A stretch of DNA of 64,000 bases, taken from contig CP119316.1 in the NCBI GenBank assembly GCA_029202985.1, positions 3,149,001 through 3,213,000 on the forward strand, given 5' to 3'. The stretch is from Candidatus Andeanibacterium colombiense (lineage in GTDB: Bacteria; Pseudomonadota; Alphaproteobacteria; Sphingomonadales; Sphingomonadaceae). Below, in pieces: positions 51,258 through 60,067 of the stretch. Under the pieces are notes generated by a model. That model was not told where the DNA came from. It did no database searches and saw only the letters and a list, made by a program, of their open reading frames with translations. Position numbers and translations under genes: made by a program. Position 1 is the first letter of the stretch. Every line of letters begins with the position of its first letter.

Positions 51258-52244
51258 TTGAGTATCTCGATGGCCGCGCTGATCGTCGCCGCTGTGCCGG
51301 CGGCCGCGGAAATTCCCGCGCCCGTTCCGGTGCCGGCCGAAGCCGCGCAAGACGCCGCCCCCGCGCAAGACGCCGCCCCGGCGGAAACTCCGGCCCCATC
51401 GCCTGCCGGCCATCCCGCCCCGGCCGATGGCAACGAGATCGTCGTTTCCTCCGGCCCCTATGTCGCACCGCCGGGCGATCCGCTCGCCCAGCTCAATGCC
51501 CAATCCTACGACGTGACCCAGAAGGTGGATGACGCCTTCGTCGCCCCCATTGCCAAGGGCTACGAGGATGTGGTGCCGAGGCCGGTGCGCACCGGGCTGC
51601 GCAACGTCCTGCGCAACATCAAATCGCCGGTGATCTTCCTCAACTATATGTTGCAGCTGAAGCCGGGGAAGGCGTTCGAGACGCTCGGGCGCTTCGCGAT
51701 CAATTCGACCGTCGGGATCGCCGGGCTGATCGACGTCGCGAAGGACGATCCGTTCAACCTGCCGTACCGCGACAACGGATTCGCTAACACACTCGGCTAT
51801 TACGGGGTCGGTCCGGGGCCGTTCTTCTTCCTGCCGCTGGTCGGGCCGACCACGCTGCGCGACATGGTCGGCGGCGCGGTGGACGGGGTGGTGCTGCCGA
51901 CCGCGGTCGGCAAGCCGTTCAACGATCCCATCTATACGCTCACCACCGGAACGATCCGCTCGCTCGACTTCCGCGTCCAGTTCGATGACGAATTGAGGCG
52001 CCAGCGCGCGGCCGCGGACCCCTATACCGCCTCGCGCGAATTCTACCTCCAGCGCCGCCACGCCGAGATCGAGGCGCTGCACGGACGCGTGGCGGTGAAA
52101 ACCAGCGCCTTCGCCGCGCCACCCGTACCCATCACGCCCGTGGTCGCGACGCCGGTGCCGGTGGAAGTAATCGCGCCGCCCGCGGCGCCTGCGCCGCAGG
52201 AGCTGCAATTCGTGTCCGAGCCGGTGGTACAGCCGCTGCCTTGA
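51258..52244 (+). CDS. mlaA: MlaA (VacJ) family lipid-asymmetry protein
   Basis: This 328-residue protein contains the MlaA domain: YDVTQKVDDAFVAPIAKGYEDVVPRPVRTGLRNVLRNIKSPVIFLNYMLQ, RFAINSTVGIAGLIDVA and YYGVGPGPFFFLPLVGP. It removes phospholipids from the outer leaflet and passes them to MlaC. The N-terminus has a short hydrophobic leader (MSISMAALIVAAVPAAA) but no lipobox cysteine, so it is not an evident lipoprotein. The TTG 51258 start follows GGAAGGG. Ala/Pro-rich segments flank the domain on both sides. Confidence 0.85.
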   Translation: MSISMAALIVAAVPAAAEIPAPVPVPAEAAQDAAPAQDAAPAETPAPSPAGHPAPADGNEIVVSSGPYVAPPGDPLAQLNAQSYDVTQKVDDAFVAPIAKGYEDVVPRPVRTGLRNVLRNIKSPVIFLNYMLQLKPGKAFETLGRFAINSTVGIAGLIDVAKDDPFNLPYRDNGFANTLGYYGVGPGPFFFLPLVGPTTLRDMVGGAVDGVVLPTAVGKPFNDPIYTLTTGTIRSLDFRVQFDDELRRQRAAADPYTASREFYLQRRHAEIEALHGRVAVKTSAFAAPPVPITPVVATPVPVEVIAPPAAPAPQELQFVSEPVVQPLP

Positions 52245-52248
52245 GCAG

Positions 52249-52677
52249 CTACACCTTCGCCACCAGCCCGGCGGCTTCGATTGCGGCAAACGCACAGGCT
52301 TCGTCATTGTCCGAGGTGTCGCCCGAGACGCCGAGTGCGCCGAGTACGGTGCCCTCCGCATCGCATACGATGATGCCCCCGGCGGCCGGGATCATCCCGC
52401 CTTCGCCAAGGCCGCTTGCGGCAGCGATGAAATGCGGCCGTTCGACCGCCATCTCGCCCAGCCGCCGGCTGGTGACGCCGAGCGCCAGCGCGCCGGCCGC
52501 CTTGCCGGTCGCGAGCTTGGGTCCGAGTTGCGGCGCGCCGTCCTGCCGCTGGAATGCGATGAGGTTCGCGCCCGGATCGAGCACCACCGCCGAAAGCGGC
52601 TTGAGCCCGCGCTGAAGCGCATCGGCGTGGACGGCGGCGGTCAGGGCATTGGCCTGGGCAAGGGTAAGACGGTGCAT
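52249..52677 (-). CDS. GlcG/HbpS-type (haem-degrading domain) protein
   Basis: This 142-residue protein matches the GlcG/HbpS family: LTLAQANALTAAVHADALQRGLKPLSAVVLDPGANLIAFQRQDGA, then ARRLGEMA-like helix, then AAGGIIVCDAEGTVLGALGVSGDTSDNDEACA. The family binds haem or small ligands, and its role varies. It has no signal peptide, so it is likely cytoplasmic. It converges on mlaA with a gap of only four bases. Confidence 0.8.
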   Translation of the reverse strand: MHRLTLAQANALTAAVHADALQRGLKPLSAVVLDPGANLIAFQRQDGAPQLGPKLATGKAAGALALGVTSRRLGEMAVERPHFIAAASGLGEGGMIPAAGGIIVCDAEGTVLGALGVSGDTSDNDEACAFAAIEAAGLVAKV

Positions 52678-53005
52678 GGAATCCTCACATTGGGTCGCGC
52701 CACTCTAACGCCTCCGGCACGATTGTCGCGCTTCTCGTCGGCACCGTTACATGCAATGGTATTGACGGGTCGGCGATCCTTTGGTGAGACGGTCCGCGCC
52801 GTCGCCTGCACTGTTGCGTGGGTGCCATTTCCGTGCAGATGCGTGCATATCGGCGGCATTCATTCCGAGAGGCCTCTTTGACGCACGATCTTCCCAGGCT
52901 GTTTTCCATCACCCATATAATCGCCGGATCAATCGAGCCGGTCGAAACGTTTACCTCCCTCGGGGCCGCGCAAGCTCCGGTCGGCATCTGCGGATATTCC
53001 AGCGA
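52678..53005. other. Intergenic region upstream of the hybrid kinase
   Basis: This gap of about 330 bases between the divergent GlcG-like gene and the kinase holds no supported gene. Open frames pass through it but lack a start signal or family features. It presumably carries both promoters. I did not find a clear sigma-70 or stress-sigma (GGAAC/CGTT) pair. Confidence 0.4.
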
Positions 53006-56000
53006 ATGAAAAAATCGAAATTTCTGGCGGTTTCGCATTCCCGCAGCGACGCGGGGCTGATTGCGGGACTGATCTTCGGGCTGCTGTTCTTCGCCGTCAG
53101 CGCCGCGGTTTCCTACGTGAACGTCCAGCGTTTGCGCGAGAACGATCAATCGATCCGCCATACCCACAGCGTCCTGATCGCGCTGGAGGAACTGCTTTCG
53201 ACCGCGCAGGACGCCGAAACCGGGCAGCGCGGCTATCTGCTGACCGGCACCGGCAAATATCTCGAACCCTACAAGACCGCGATCGAGGCCCTGCCGGACC
53301 GCCTGAACACCGTGGCCGAGCTGACCCGCGACAATCCGGTGCAGCAGGGCAATCTGGCGCCGCTGCGCCGGCACGTCGACGCGAAGCTCGAGGAGTTGCG
53401 CGAGACGATCGAGGCGCGTGAGTCCAAAGGCGAGGCGGCCGCGCTCGCGATCGTTGCCAGCGACCGGGGCAAGACCGAAATGGACGCGATCCGCGCCCAG
53501 CTCGACGTAATGGCGCGCGAGGAAATGCGGCTGCGGCAGATCCGGCTCGACGACATGGCTCAGTCGTCGCGCGCGGCGGTCACCAACGGCATCGTCGCGG
53601 GGCTGCTCGGGATCGCCCTCACGATCGCGATTTTCATCCTGCTGCGCCGGAACGGGCGCGCGCAGGCGCGGCAGGCCTGGCTCCAGTCGGGGCAGGTAGG
53701 TCTTGCCGCCGCGATGCGGGGCGACAAGACGGTCGAGCGGCTCGGCGAAGATATTCTTGCGTTCCTGTCCCAGAAAACCGGGTTTCAGGGCGGGGCCCTG
53801 TTCAAGGGCGAGGCCGGGCAATTCAAGCGTGTCGCCACGCTGGGCATTCCGCCGGATGCCGATGTGCCGAAAGCCTTCGCGCTGAACGAGGGCCTGCTGG
53901 GCCAGGTCGCCGCCGAAGGCCTGCCGATCGTGCTCAACGACATCCCGCAAGGCTATCTCACCATCGGATCGGCGTTCGGGCGCGACAAGCCGCGGCATCT
54001 CGCGATCGTCGCGACCAAGGCCGACGAGATCGTCAATGCGGTGATGGAGCTTGGCTTCTTCGAGCCGATCGACCCGCTCGTCCTCGAATTTCTCGAGCAG
54101 GTGTCTCCGGCGATCGGGATCGCACTGCGCTCCGCGCGGTTCCGCGTCCGGCTCCAGGATGCGCTCGAGGAAACCCAGCGTCAGGCGGAAGAGCTCCAGA
54201 CCCAGAGTGAAGAGCTGCGGGTATCCAACGAGGAACTTGAAGAGCAGGGCCGGGCGCTGAAGGAATCGCAGGTCCGGCTCGAGCAGCAGCAGGTCGAGCT
54301 CGAGCAGACCAACAGCCAGCTCGAGGAACAGGCGCAGGCACTCGAAAACCAGCGCGACGAGCTTGAGCGGGCGGGCTCCACCCTCCAGCTGAGGGCACGC
54401 GAGCTGGAGCAGGCGAGCCAGTACAAGTCCGACTTCCTCGCGAATATGTCGCACGAGTTGCGGACCCCGCTCAACTCGTTGCTGATCCTGTCGAAGCTGC
54501 TGAGCGACAATGCGTCGGGCAATCTTTCAGAGGAGCAGGTCAAGTTTGCGCGAACGATCGAATCCTCGGGCAACGACCTGTTGGCCCTGATCAACGACAT
54601 CCTCGACCTTTCGAAAATCGAGGCCGGACATGTCGAGATCCGGCCCGAGCCGGTCGCGCTCCAGCGTCTGGCCGACGATGTCCGCCAGATGTTCCAGCCG
54701 ATCGCCGAGGAACGCGGGCTGGACTTCACGATCGAGATCCATGACGCCTGCCCGGACACGATCGAGATCGACCGCCTCAGGCTCGAACAGATCCTCAAGA
54801 ACCTGCTTTCGAACGCGTTCAAGTTCACTGCCGAGGGCAGCGTCGGCCTGGTTATCGCCTGCCATGAGGGCAGGGAGGTTTCGTTCGCGGTGCGTGACAC
54901 CGGGATCGGGATTTCGCCGGATCAGCAGGCGAGCATCTTCGAGGCGTTCCACCAGGCGGATGCGACGATCAGCCGGCGCTTCGGCGGGACCGGCCTCGGC
55001 CTGTCGATCTCGCGCGAACTGACCCGCCTGCTCGGTGGCGCGATCGCGATCGAGAGCGCGCCCGGAGAAGGCAGCACGTTCACGCTTACCGTGCCGCAAG
55101 TGTACGATGCCGCGGCGGTCGCCCCGCGCGATAGACGCGCGGCGCCGGCCGCGGCCAGCTCCGCGGCGACGCAAGCGGCCGAGGCCAAGCCCCGGCGATC
55201 GCGCCGCGGGGTGGTGGCGGACGACCGTGCGGCGCTGCTGCCCGGGCGGCGGGTGCTGCTGATCATCGAGGACGATGCCGCGTTCGCGGCGATCGTATGC
55301 GACATTTCGCGCGAGCTGGATTTCCAGTGCATCGTCACCGACACGGCGGAGGAGGCATTAAGGCTGGCGAAGGAGCACAAGCCCAGCGCGATCGTGCTCG
55401 ATCTCGGCCTGCCCGACCAGTCGGGCCTTACCGTGCTCGACCGGCTCAAGCACGATGCCGAGACGCGCCATATCCCGATCCATGTGATCTCGGCGGCGGA
55501 CCAGAGCCAGACCGCGCTGTCGCTGGGCGCGGTCGGCTATCACATCAAGCCGGTGCGGCGGGACGAGCTCGAGGAAGTGCTCTCGGGCCTGCAGGCGATG
55601 CTGACCACCCGCATGCGCCGCGTGCTGATCGTGGAGGACGATCCGGTCCAGCGCGACGCGGTCGGCCGGCTGCTCGCATCCGGCGATGTCGAGACGGTCG
55701 GCGTCGGGACCGCGGCGGAATGCATCGAACAGCTGCGCCAGCAGACCTTCGACTGCATGGTGCTCGATTTGTCGCTGCCGGATGCGTCGGGATTTTCGCT
55801 GCTCGAAACCCTCAGTGCCGAGGGCAGCCACGGCTTCCCGCCGGTGATCGTCTATACCGGGCACGATCTTTCGGCCGATGACGAGCAGCAGCTGCGGCGT
55901 TATTCGAGTTCGATCATCATCAAGGGCGTGAAATCGCCGGAGCGGCTGCTGGACGAGGTTTCGCTGTTCCTCCACCAGGTGGTGTCCGACCTTCCGCCCG

Positions 56001-56434
56001 AACAGCGCGAGATGATCGAGAAGGCCCGCCATCGCGATGCCGCGCTGGAAGGCCGCCGGATCCTGATCGTCGAGGACGATGTGCGGAACGTTTATTCGCT
56101 CACCAGCGTACTCGAATCGCGCGGCGCGGTGGTCAAGATCGCACGCAACGGACAGGAGGCGATCGACGCGCTTGCCGCCTCCGCGGACGACGCGTCGGGC
56201 ACGGTGGATATGGTGCTGATGGACGTGATGATGCCGGTGATGGACGGCCTGACCGCGACCCGCGAAATCCGCGGCGATCCGCACTGGGCCAAGCTCCCGA
56301 TCGTGATGCTGACGGCCAAGGCGATGCCCGACGACCAGAAGCTCTGCATCGAAGCCGGGGCGAACGATTACATGGCCAAGCCGATCGACGTCGACAAATT
56401 GCTGTCCCTCGTGCGCGTGTGGATGCCGCGGTGA
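53006..56434 (+). CDS. Hybrid sensor histidine kinase (CHASE3-GAF-HisKA-HATPase-REC3)
   Basis: This 1142-residue protein has a membrane segment (about 15-36) and a periplasmic CHASE3 domain (DAETGQRGYLLTGT). A second membrane segment near 195-213, a GAF domain (about 235-375) and a long Gln/Glu-rich coiled coil (about 380-475) follow. The kinase core has His483 in NMSHELRTPLN and ATP-site motifs DTGIGI and GGTGLGLSIS. Three receiver domains carry phospho-acceptors near Asp799, Asp921 and Asp1073. ATG 53006 is chosen because it precedes the first membrane segment, although the frame is open further upstream. It heads a signalling cluster with cheR, cheB and a second kinase. Confidence 0.92.
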   Translation: MKKSKFLAVSHSRSDAGLIAGLIFGLLFFAVSAAVSYVNVQRLRENDQSIRHTHSVLIALEELLSTAQDAETGQRGYLLTGTGKYLEPYKTAIEALPDRLNTVAELTRDNPVQQGNLAPLRRHVDAKLEELRETIEARESKGEAAALAIVASDRGKTEMDAIRAQLDVMAREEMRLRQIRLDDMAQSSRAAVTNGIVAGLLGIALTIAIFILLRRNGRAQARQAWLQSGQVGLAAAMRGDKTVERLGEDILAFLSQKTGFQGGALFKGEAGQFKRVATLGIPPDADVPKAFALNEGLLGQVAAEGLPIVLNDIPQGYLTIGSAFGRDKPRHLAIVATKADEIVNAVMELGFFEPIDPLVLEFLEQVSPAIGIALRSARFRVRLQDALEETQRQAEELQTQSEELRVSNEELEEQGRALKESQVRLEQQQVELEQTNSQLEEQAQALENQRDELERAGSTLQLRARELEQASQYKSDFLANMSHELRTPLNSLLILSKLLSDNASGNLSEEQVKFARTIESSGNDLLALINDILDLSKIEAGHVEIRPEPVALQRLADDVRQMFQPIAEERGLDFTIEIHDACPDTIEIDRLRLEQILKNLLSNAFKFTAEGSVGLVIACHEGREVSFAVRDTGIGISPDQQASIFEAFHQADATISRRFGGTGLGLSISRELTRLLGGAIAIESAPGEGSTFTLTVPQVYDAAAVAPRDRRAAPAAASSAATQAAEAKPRRSRRGVVADDRAALLPGRRVLLIIEDDAAFAAIVCDISRELDFQCIVTDTAEEALRLAKEHKPSAIVLDLGLPDQSGLTVLDRLKHDAETRHIPIHVISAADQSQTALSLGAVGYHIKPVRRDELEEVLSGLQAMLTTRMRRVLIVEDDPVQRDAVGRLLASGDVETVGVGTAAECIEQLRQQTFDCMVLDLSLPDASGFSLLETLSAEGSHGFPPVIVYTGHDLSADDEQQLRRYSSSIIIKGVKSPERLLDEVSLFLHQVVSDLPPEQREMIEKARHRDAALEGRRILIVEDDVRNVYSLTSVLESRGAVVKIARNGQEAIDALAASADDASGTVDMVLMDVMMPVMDGLTATREIRGDPHWAKLPIVMLTAKAMPDDQKLCIEAGANDYMAKPIDVDKLLSLVRVWMPR

Positions 56435-56443
56435 GGAGGCTTC

Positions 56444-57268
56444 GTGCAAGGCGAGATTGAGGACGTCGAACTGGAGCTGCTGCTCGAAGCGCTCTACCTG
56501 CGGTTCCATTACGACTTCCGCCATTACGCGCGGGCGTCGATCAAGCGGCGCCTGCTGCAGGCCCGCATCCAGCTGGGCTTCGCGACCGTGTCCGCGCTGC
56601 AGGAAGGCCTGCTGCACGATCCGTCGATGCTGCCGCGCCTGCTGAACTACCTCACCGTGCAGGTGAGCGAGATGTTCCGCGACCCGAGCTATTACCGGGC
56701 GCTGCGGGAGAAGGTGATCCCGCATCTGAAGACCTATCCCTCGCTCAAGGTCTGGGTCGCCGGGTGCAGCCACGGCGAGGAACTCTATTCGCTGTCGATC
56801 CTGTTCGAGGAGGAGGGCCTTGGAGACCGCACGATCTTCTACGCGACCGACATCAACCCGGATGCGCTGCGCGCGGCCCAGGCGGGAATCTACTCGCTCG
56901 ACCTGATCAAGAAATACACCGAGAACCACCAGAAATCCGGCGCCCGCTCGTCGCTGTCGGATTACTACACCGCGGATTACGGCCATGCCGTGTTCGACAA
57001 GAGCCTGCGCCGGCACGTGGTCTTTTCCGATCACAGTCTGGTGACCGATGCGGTGTTCGCGGAGATGCATCTGATCTCGTGCCGCAACGTGCTGATCTAT
57101 TTCGATCGCGATCTGCAGGATCAGGCGCTCGGCCTGTTTCGCGATTCGCTCGCCCGCAAGGGTTTTCTCGGCCTGGGTTCGAAGGAGAGCCTGCGCTTCT
57201 CCGCCCACGCCGACGCCTTCGCCGATTTCGTGCGCGAGGAAAAAATCTACCAGAGGATCGACCGGTGA
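56444..57268 (+). CDS. CheR-type protein-glutamate methyltransferase
   Basis: This 274-residue protein has the CheR N-terminal helices (YDFRHYARASIKRRLLQARIQLGF), then EMFRDPSYYRALRE, the SAM motif VWVAGCSHGEELYSL, ATDINPDALRAAQAG and the CRNVLIYFD segment. Length matches stand-alone CheR. GTG 56444 lies ten bases after the kinase stop, and its own stop overlaps the cheB start (GTGA). No chemoreceptor or CheA/CheW gene is present in the window, so it may act on the neighbouring kinase or elsewhere. Confidence 0.9.
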   Translation: MQGEIEDVELELLLEALYLRFHYDFRHYARASIKRRLLQARIQLGFATVSALQEGLLHDPSMLPRLLNYLTVQVSEMFRDPSYYRALREKVIPHLKTYPSLKVWVAGCSHGEELYSLSILFEEEGLGDRTIFYATDINPDALRAAQAGIYSLDLIKKYTENHQKSGARSSLSDYYTADYGHAVFDKSLRRHVVFSDHSLVTDAVFAEMHLISCRNVLIYFDRDLQDQALGLFRDSLARKGFLGLGSKESLRFSAHADAFADFVREEKIYQRIDR

Positions 57269-57840
57269 AGCGCCAGGCTGTCTCCGCGGTGGCGATCGGC
57301 GCGTCGGCGGGCGCGGTGCAGACCCTGCTGAAGATCCTGCCGGCGCTTCCGGCCGGCTATCCGGTGCCGGTGTTCATCGTCGTGCATGTCCCGCCCGACC
57401 GTGAGAATGCGCTGGTCACGCTGTTCGCCGCGAAATGCCCGCTGCCGGTCAAGGAGGCGGAGGACAAGGAACACGCCGCGCCCGGCGTCATCTATTTCGC
57501 CCCGTCCGACTATCATTTGCTGGTCGAGGCCGACCGCTCGCTGGCGCTGGCGCTGGACGAGCAGGTGAACCATTCGCGCCCGGCGATCGACGTGCTGCTG
57601 GAAAGCGCCGCCGATACCTACCGCGCCGGGCTGGTCGGGATCGTGATGACCGGCGCCAACCACGACGGCGCGGCGGGGCTGCGCGCGGTTGCCGCGGCGG
57701 GCGGGATCGCGATCGTCGAGGATCCGGACACCGCCGAAACCTCGATCATGCCGGCCAGCGCGCTGGCGGCCTGTCCTTCGGCGCGCATTCTCGATATCGC
57801 CGGTATCAAATCCTTCCTCCTCAAGCTGGGCCAGCCGTAA
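57265..57840 (+). CDS. CheB-type protein-glutamate methylesterase, catalytic domain only
   Basis: This 191-residue protein is the CheB_methylest domain without a receiver domain. The catalytic triad is visible: Ser14 in IGASAGA, His41 in VVHVPPD and Asp134 in GANHDGAAG. Chemotaxis CheB proteins usually carry an N-terminal receiver domain of about 110 residues that inhibits the esterase, so this one must be controlled differently. GTG 57265 overlaps the cheR stop, and its stop overlaps the next start (TAATG). Confidence 0.9.
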   Translation: MKRQAVSAVAIGASAGAVQTLLKILPALPAGYPVPVFIVVHVPPDRENALVTLFAAKCPLPVKEAEDKEHAAPGVIYFAPSDYHLLVEADRSLALALDEQVNHSRPAIDVLLESAADTYRAGLVGIVMTGANHDGAAGLRAVAAAGGIAIVEDPDTAETSIMPASALAACPSARILDIAGIKSFLLKLGQP

Positions 57841-58976
57841 TGCCTATGAACGAGCCGGTCCCCTTCCTGCTGGTCGACGATCTCGACGAGAACCTCGTTG
57901 CGCTCGAAGCGCTGCTGCGCCGCGACGGGCTGGTGTGCCACAAGGCGCGCTCCGGCGAGGAGGCGCTGGAGTTGCTGCTCAAGGGCGATTTCGCGCTGGC
58001 GCTGCTCGACGTCCAGATGCCGGGCATGAACGGCTACGAGCTGGCCGAATTCATGCGCAGCAGCGAGCGGGCGCGCCACGTCCCGATCATCTTCCTGACC
58101 GCCGGCACCGCCGACGCGCAGCGCCGCTTCCGCGGTTATGAGGCGGGCGCGGTGGATTTCATCCAGAAGCCGGTCGAAGCGGACGTGCTGCGATCGAAGG
58201 CCGAAGTGTTCTTCGATCTCTACCGCCAGCGGCAGCAGATCATTTCGCAGCGCGACGAATTGGAGGGCCTGGCGCGCGCGCTGCGCACCTCGGATCGCCG
58301 GAAGAACGAATTCCTCGCGATGCTGGGGCACGAGCTGCGCAATCCGGTCGCGGCGCTGGGGGCGGGGCTCGATCTGCTGGCCCGCCGCAAGGACCCGGAC
58401 CATGCGGAGGTTCTCCGCCAGGAAATGGGTCAGAACGTCCAGCATCTCGCCCGGCTGGTCGAAGACCTGATCGACATCGCGCGGATCGACCAGGGCAAGA
58501 TCCTGCTCAAGAAGGAGCGGGTAAAGCTGCAGGAGGTGCTCGAATTTGCCGCACGCCTCGCTGCCCACGATATCGCCGCAGCGCGGCACGAACTGACGCT
58601 CGACATTACCGAAGAGCCGATCTGGCTCGATGCGGATTACGCCCGGGTTGCGCAGATCATCAACAATCTGCTCGGCAATGCGGTGAAATATTCGCCGCCC
58701 GGCCAGAAGATCGGATTGTCCGTGCGCTCCGCCGGAAGCTCGGTCGCGATCGAGGTGTCCGATACCGGGATCGGTATTCCGGAAGACCGGCAGGCCGAGA
58801 TATTCGAGCTTTTCGCCCAGGTCGAAGGGGCGAACGGCAAGACCGAGGAAGGCCTCGGCATCGGGCTGGCGCTCGTCAGGCAGCTGGTCGAGCTGCACGG
58901 CGGGACGATCACGCTCAAGTCCAGCGCGCCCGGCAAGGGCAGCGTGTTCGAAGTCTGCCTGCCGACCAGTTCCTGA
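57840..58976 (+). CDS. Response-regulator/histidine-kinase fusion
   Basis: This 378-residue cytoplasmic protein has an N-terminal receiver (acidic pair in LLVDDLDEN, phospho-acceptor Asp57 in LLDVQMPG, Lys in FIQKPVEA). A short coiled coil and a kinase core follow (His164 in AMLGHELRNP, ATP-lid motifs DTGIGIPEDR and EGLGIGLALVRQLVELHGG). The order receiver-then-kinase suggests its activity is set by phosphorylation from another kinase, most likely the hybrid kinase at 53006. The start overlaps the cheB stop, with ATG 57846 as an alternative. Confidence 0.9.
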   Translation: MPMNEPVPFLLVDDLDENLVALEALLRRDGLVCHKARSGEEALELLLKGDFALALLDVQMPGMNGYELAEFMRSSERARHVPIIFLTAGTADAQRRFRGYEAGAVDFIQKPVEADVLRSKAEVFFDLYRQRQQIISQRDELEGLARALRTSDRRKNEFLAMLGHELRNPVAALGAGLDLLARRKDPDHAEVLRQEMGQNVQHLARLVEDLIDIARIDQGKILLKKERVKLQEVLEFAARLAAHDIAAARHELTLDITEEPIWLDADYARVAQIINNLLGNAVKYSPPGQKIGLSVRSAGSSVAIEVSDTGIGIPEDRQAEIFELFAQVEGANGKTEEGLGIGLALVRQLVELHGGTITLKSSAPGKGSVFEVCLPTSS

Positions 58977-58978
58977 GG

Positions 58979-59527
58979 TCAGCCGGCCGCAAGCGCGCGC
59001 GCGGCGGCCCGCACCGCCAGCCAGAGCTCGCGTTCTTCCGCCGCGTCGGCCAGTGCGCGGTGGGCCGGCGGCTGGCCCGGTGGGCGGATCTCTATCCGCG
59101 CGAACAGCTCGGCGATCGTCGCCGCGAGGCGCTCTGGCGGGACGACCGGCGCGAGGATCGCCCGCGCGCATTCGTAATGGGCATCGTCGCTGTCGCGCAG
59201 CCGCAGCGTATGGCGCGGAAAGCCGGCGCTGCGCAGCAGATAGCTGAGCCACTTGCCGTCCCATGACGGGGCGCTGGCGAGCAGGTCGTGGCCGGCGAGG
59301 CACTCGACCATCGCCTGCGCCACCTCGGTGTGATCCACGCCTTCGGCAACGAGCGTCGCCCGGTCGATCCGGTGGATCGCCTCGGCCTCGCCGCTCCAGT
59401 CGGTCCAGCCCGGCGCCGGGCGGATCAGGAATGCGCGGCTGCGCCCGTCCTCGAACACCCAGGCGACCTCGATCGGGTAACTGCGCTTGCTCAGCGAGGA
59501 TGCTTCGAAATCGAGGAAGGCCAGCAT
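58979..59527 (-). CDS. DEDDh-type 3'-5' exonuclease-like protein
   Basis: This 182-residue protein starts MLAFLDFEASSLSKRSYPIEVAWV, with the first Asp-X-Glu motif of RNase T/DnaQ-type exonucleases. A later HRALADAAEERELW supplies the conserved His and Asp of the DEDDh set. The middle acidic residue is less obvious (probably in APSWDGKWL). It likely trims RNA or DNA 3' ends. The start is ATG 59525-59527. It converges on the kinase gene two bases away. Confidence 0.75.
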   Translation of the reverse strand: MLAFLDFEASSLSKRSYPIEVAWVFEDGRSRAFLIRPAPGWTDWSGEAEAIHRIDRATLVAEGVDHTEVAQAMVECLAGHDLLASAPSWDGKWLSYLLRSAGFPRHTLRLRDSDDAHYECARAILAPVVPPERLAATIAELFARIEIRPPGQPPAHRALADAAEERELWLAVRAAARALAAG

Positions 59528-59624
59528 CAGACTGCAACGCTCCCGCGCCGGAGAAGTTCGCCGCACGGTGGAAATCCCCGGCCCCGTCTGGACAGGCCGC
59601 GCCGACGGTGGCTATCGGCGCGCG

Positions 59625-59825
59625 ATGAGTGTCATCGCAACCATCATGAACAGCGCCACCGGGCGCCCGATCCAGAAGATGAGCTTCGGCCGCATGCCCA
59701 AGCCCTGGGCCAGCTTCAACCTTGAGACCGGCGAGCTGGTGACGGTCGACCGGATCAACGTGGGCAAGCCCGCGCCGGGCAAGTTCGTCGCCCCGGTCGA
59801 GATTTGGGTGACCCCGAAGGCCTGA
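59625..59825 (+). CDS. Small conserved-looking protein of unknown function
   Basis: This 66-residue protein starts MSVIATIMNSATGRPIQKM and ends IWVTPKA. It is basic and beta-rich in appearance (ELVTVDRINVGKPAPGKFVAPVEI), with no membrane segment. The frame is open further upstream, but Met 59625 gives a sensible compact protein. I recognise no family. It is divergent from the exonuclease-like gene and 242 bases from the TonB receptor. That gap (59826-60067) holds no gene I can support. Confidence 0.5.
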   Translation: MSVIATIMNSATGRPIQKMSFGRMPKPWASFNLETGELVTVDRINVGKPAPGKFVAPVEIWVTPKA

Positions 59826-60067
59826 AACATACCCGGCTGCATTCCCTGATGCCATAATCGGAACGCTCCCTGCCGAGTGTCTCCGTGTTGAAACACAGCC
59901 GCTCTAGCTCGCCCTCACAGTTTGCCGGCAACTTTCACTGCAGGCTTGCCCAGCTGGCTTCGGCCGCGGCGCGTGCGTGAACCAGGGCTTAGAGGCTGCC
60001 ATCACCGAACCATCAGTGCCGCACAGGCAAAGTCCCGCTTTTTTCGAGCCGGGGCAAGGGGAAAGCC

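Noticed and set aside
52818..53009. A 63-codon frame just before the hybrid kinase as a leader peptide
   Set aside because: There is no ribosome-binding site and no leader-type feature such as a codon run or attenuator hairpins. It overlaps the kinase start only by chance.
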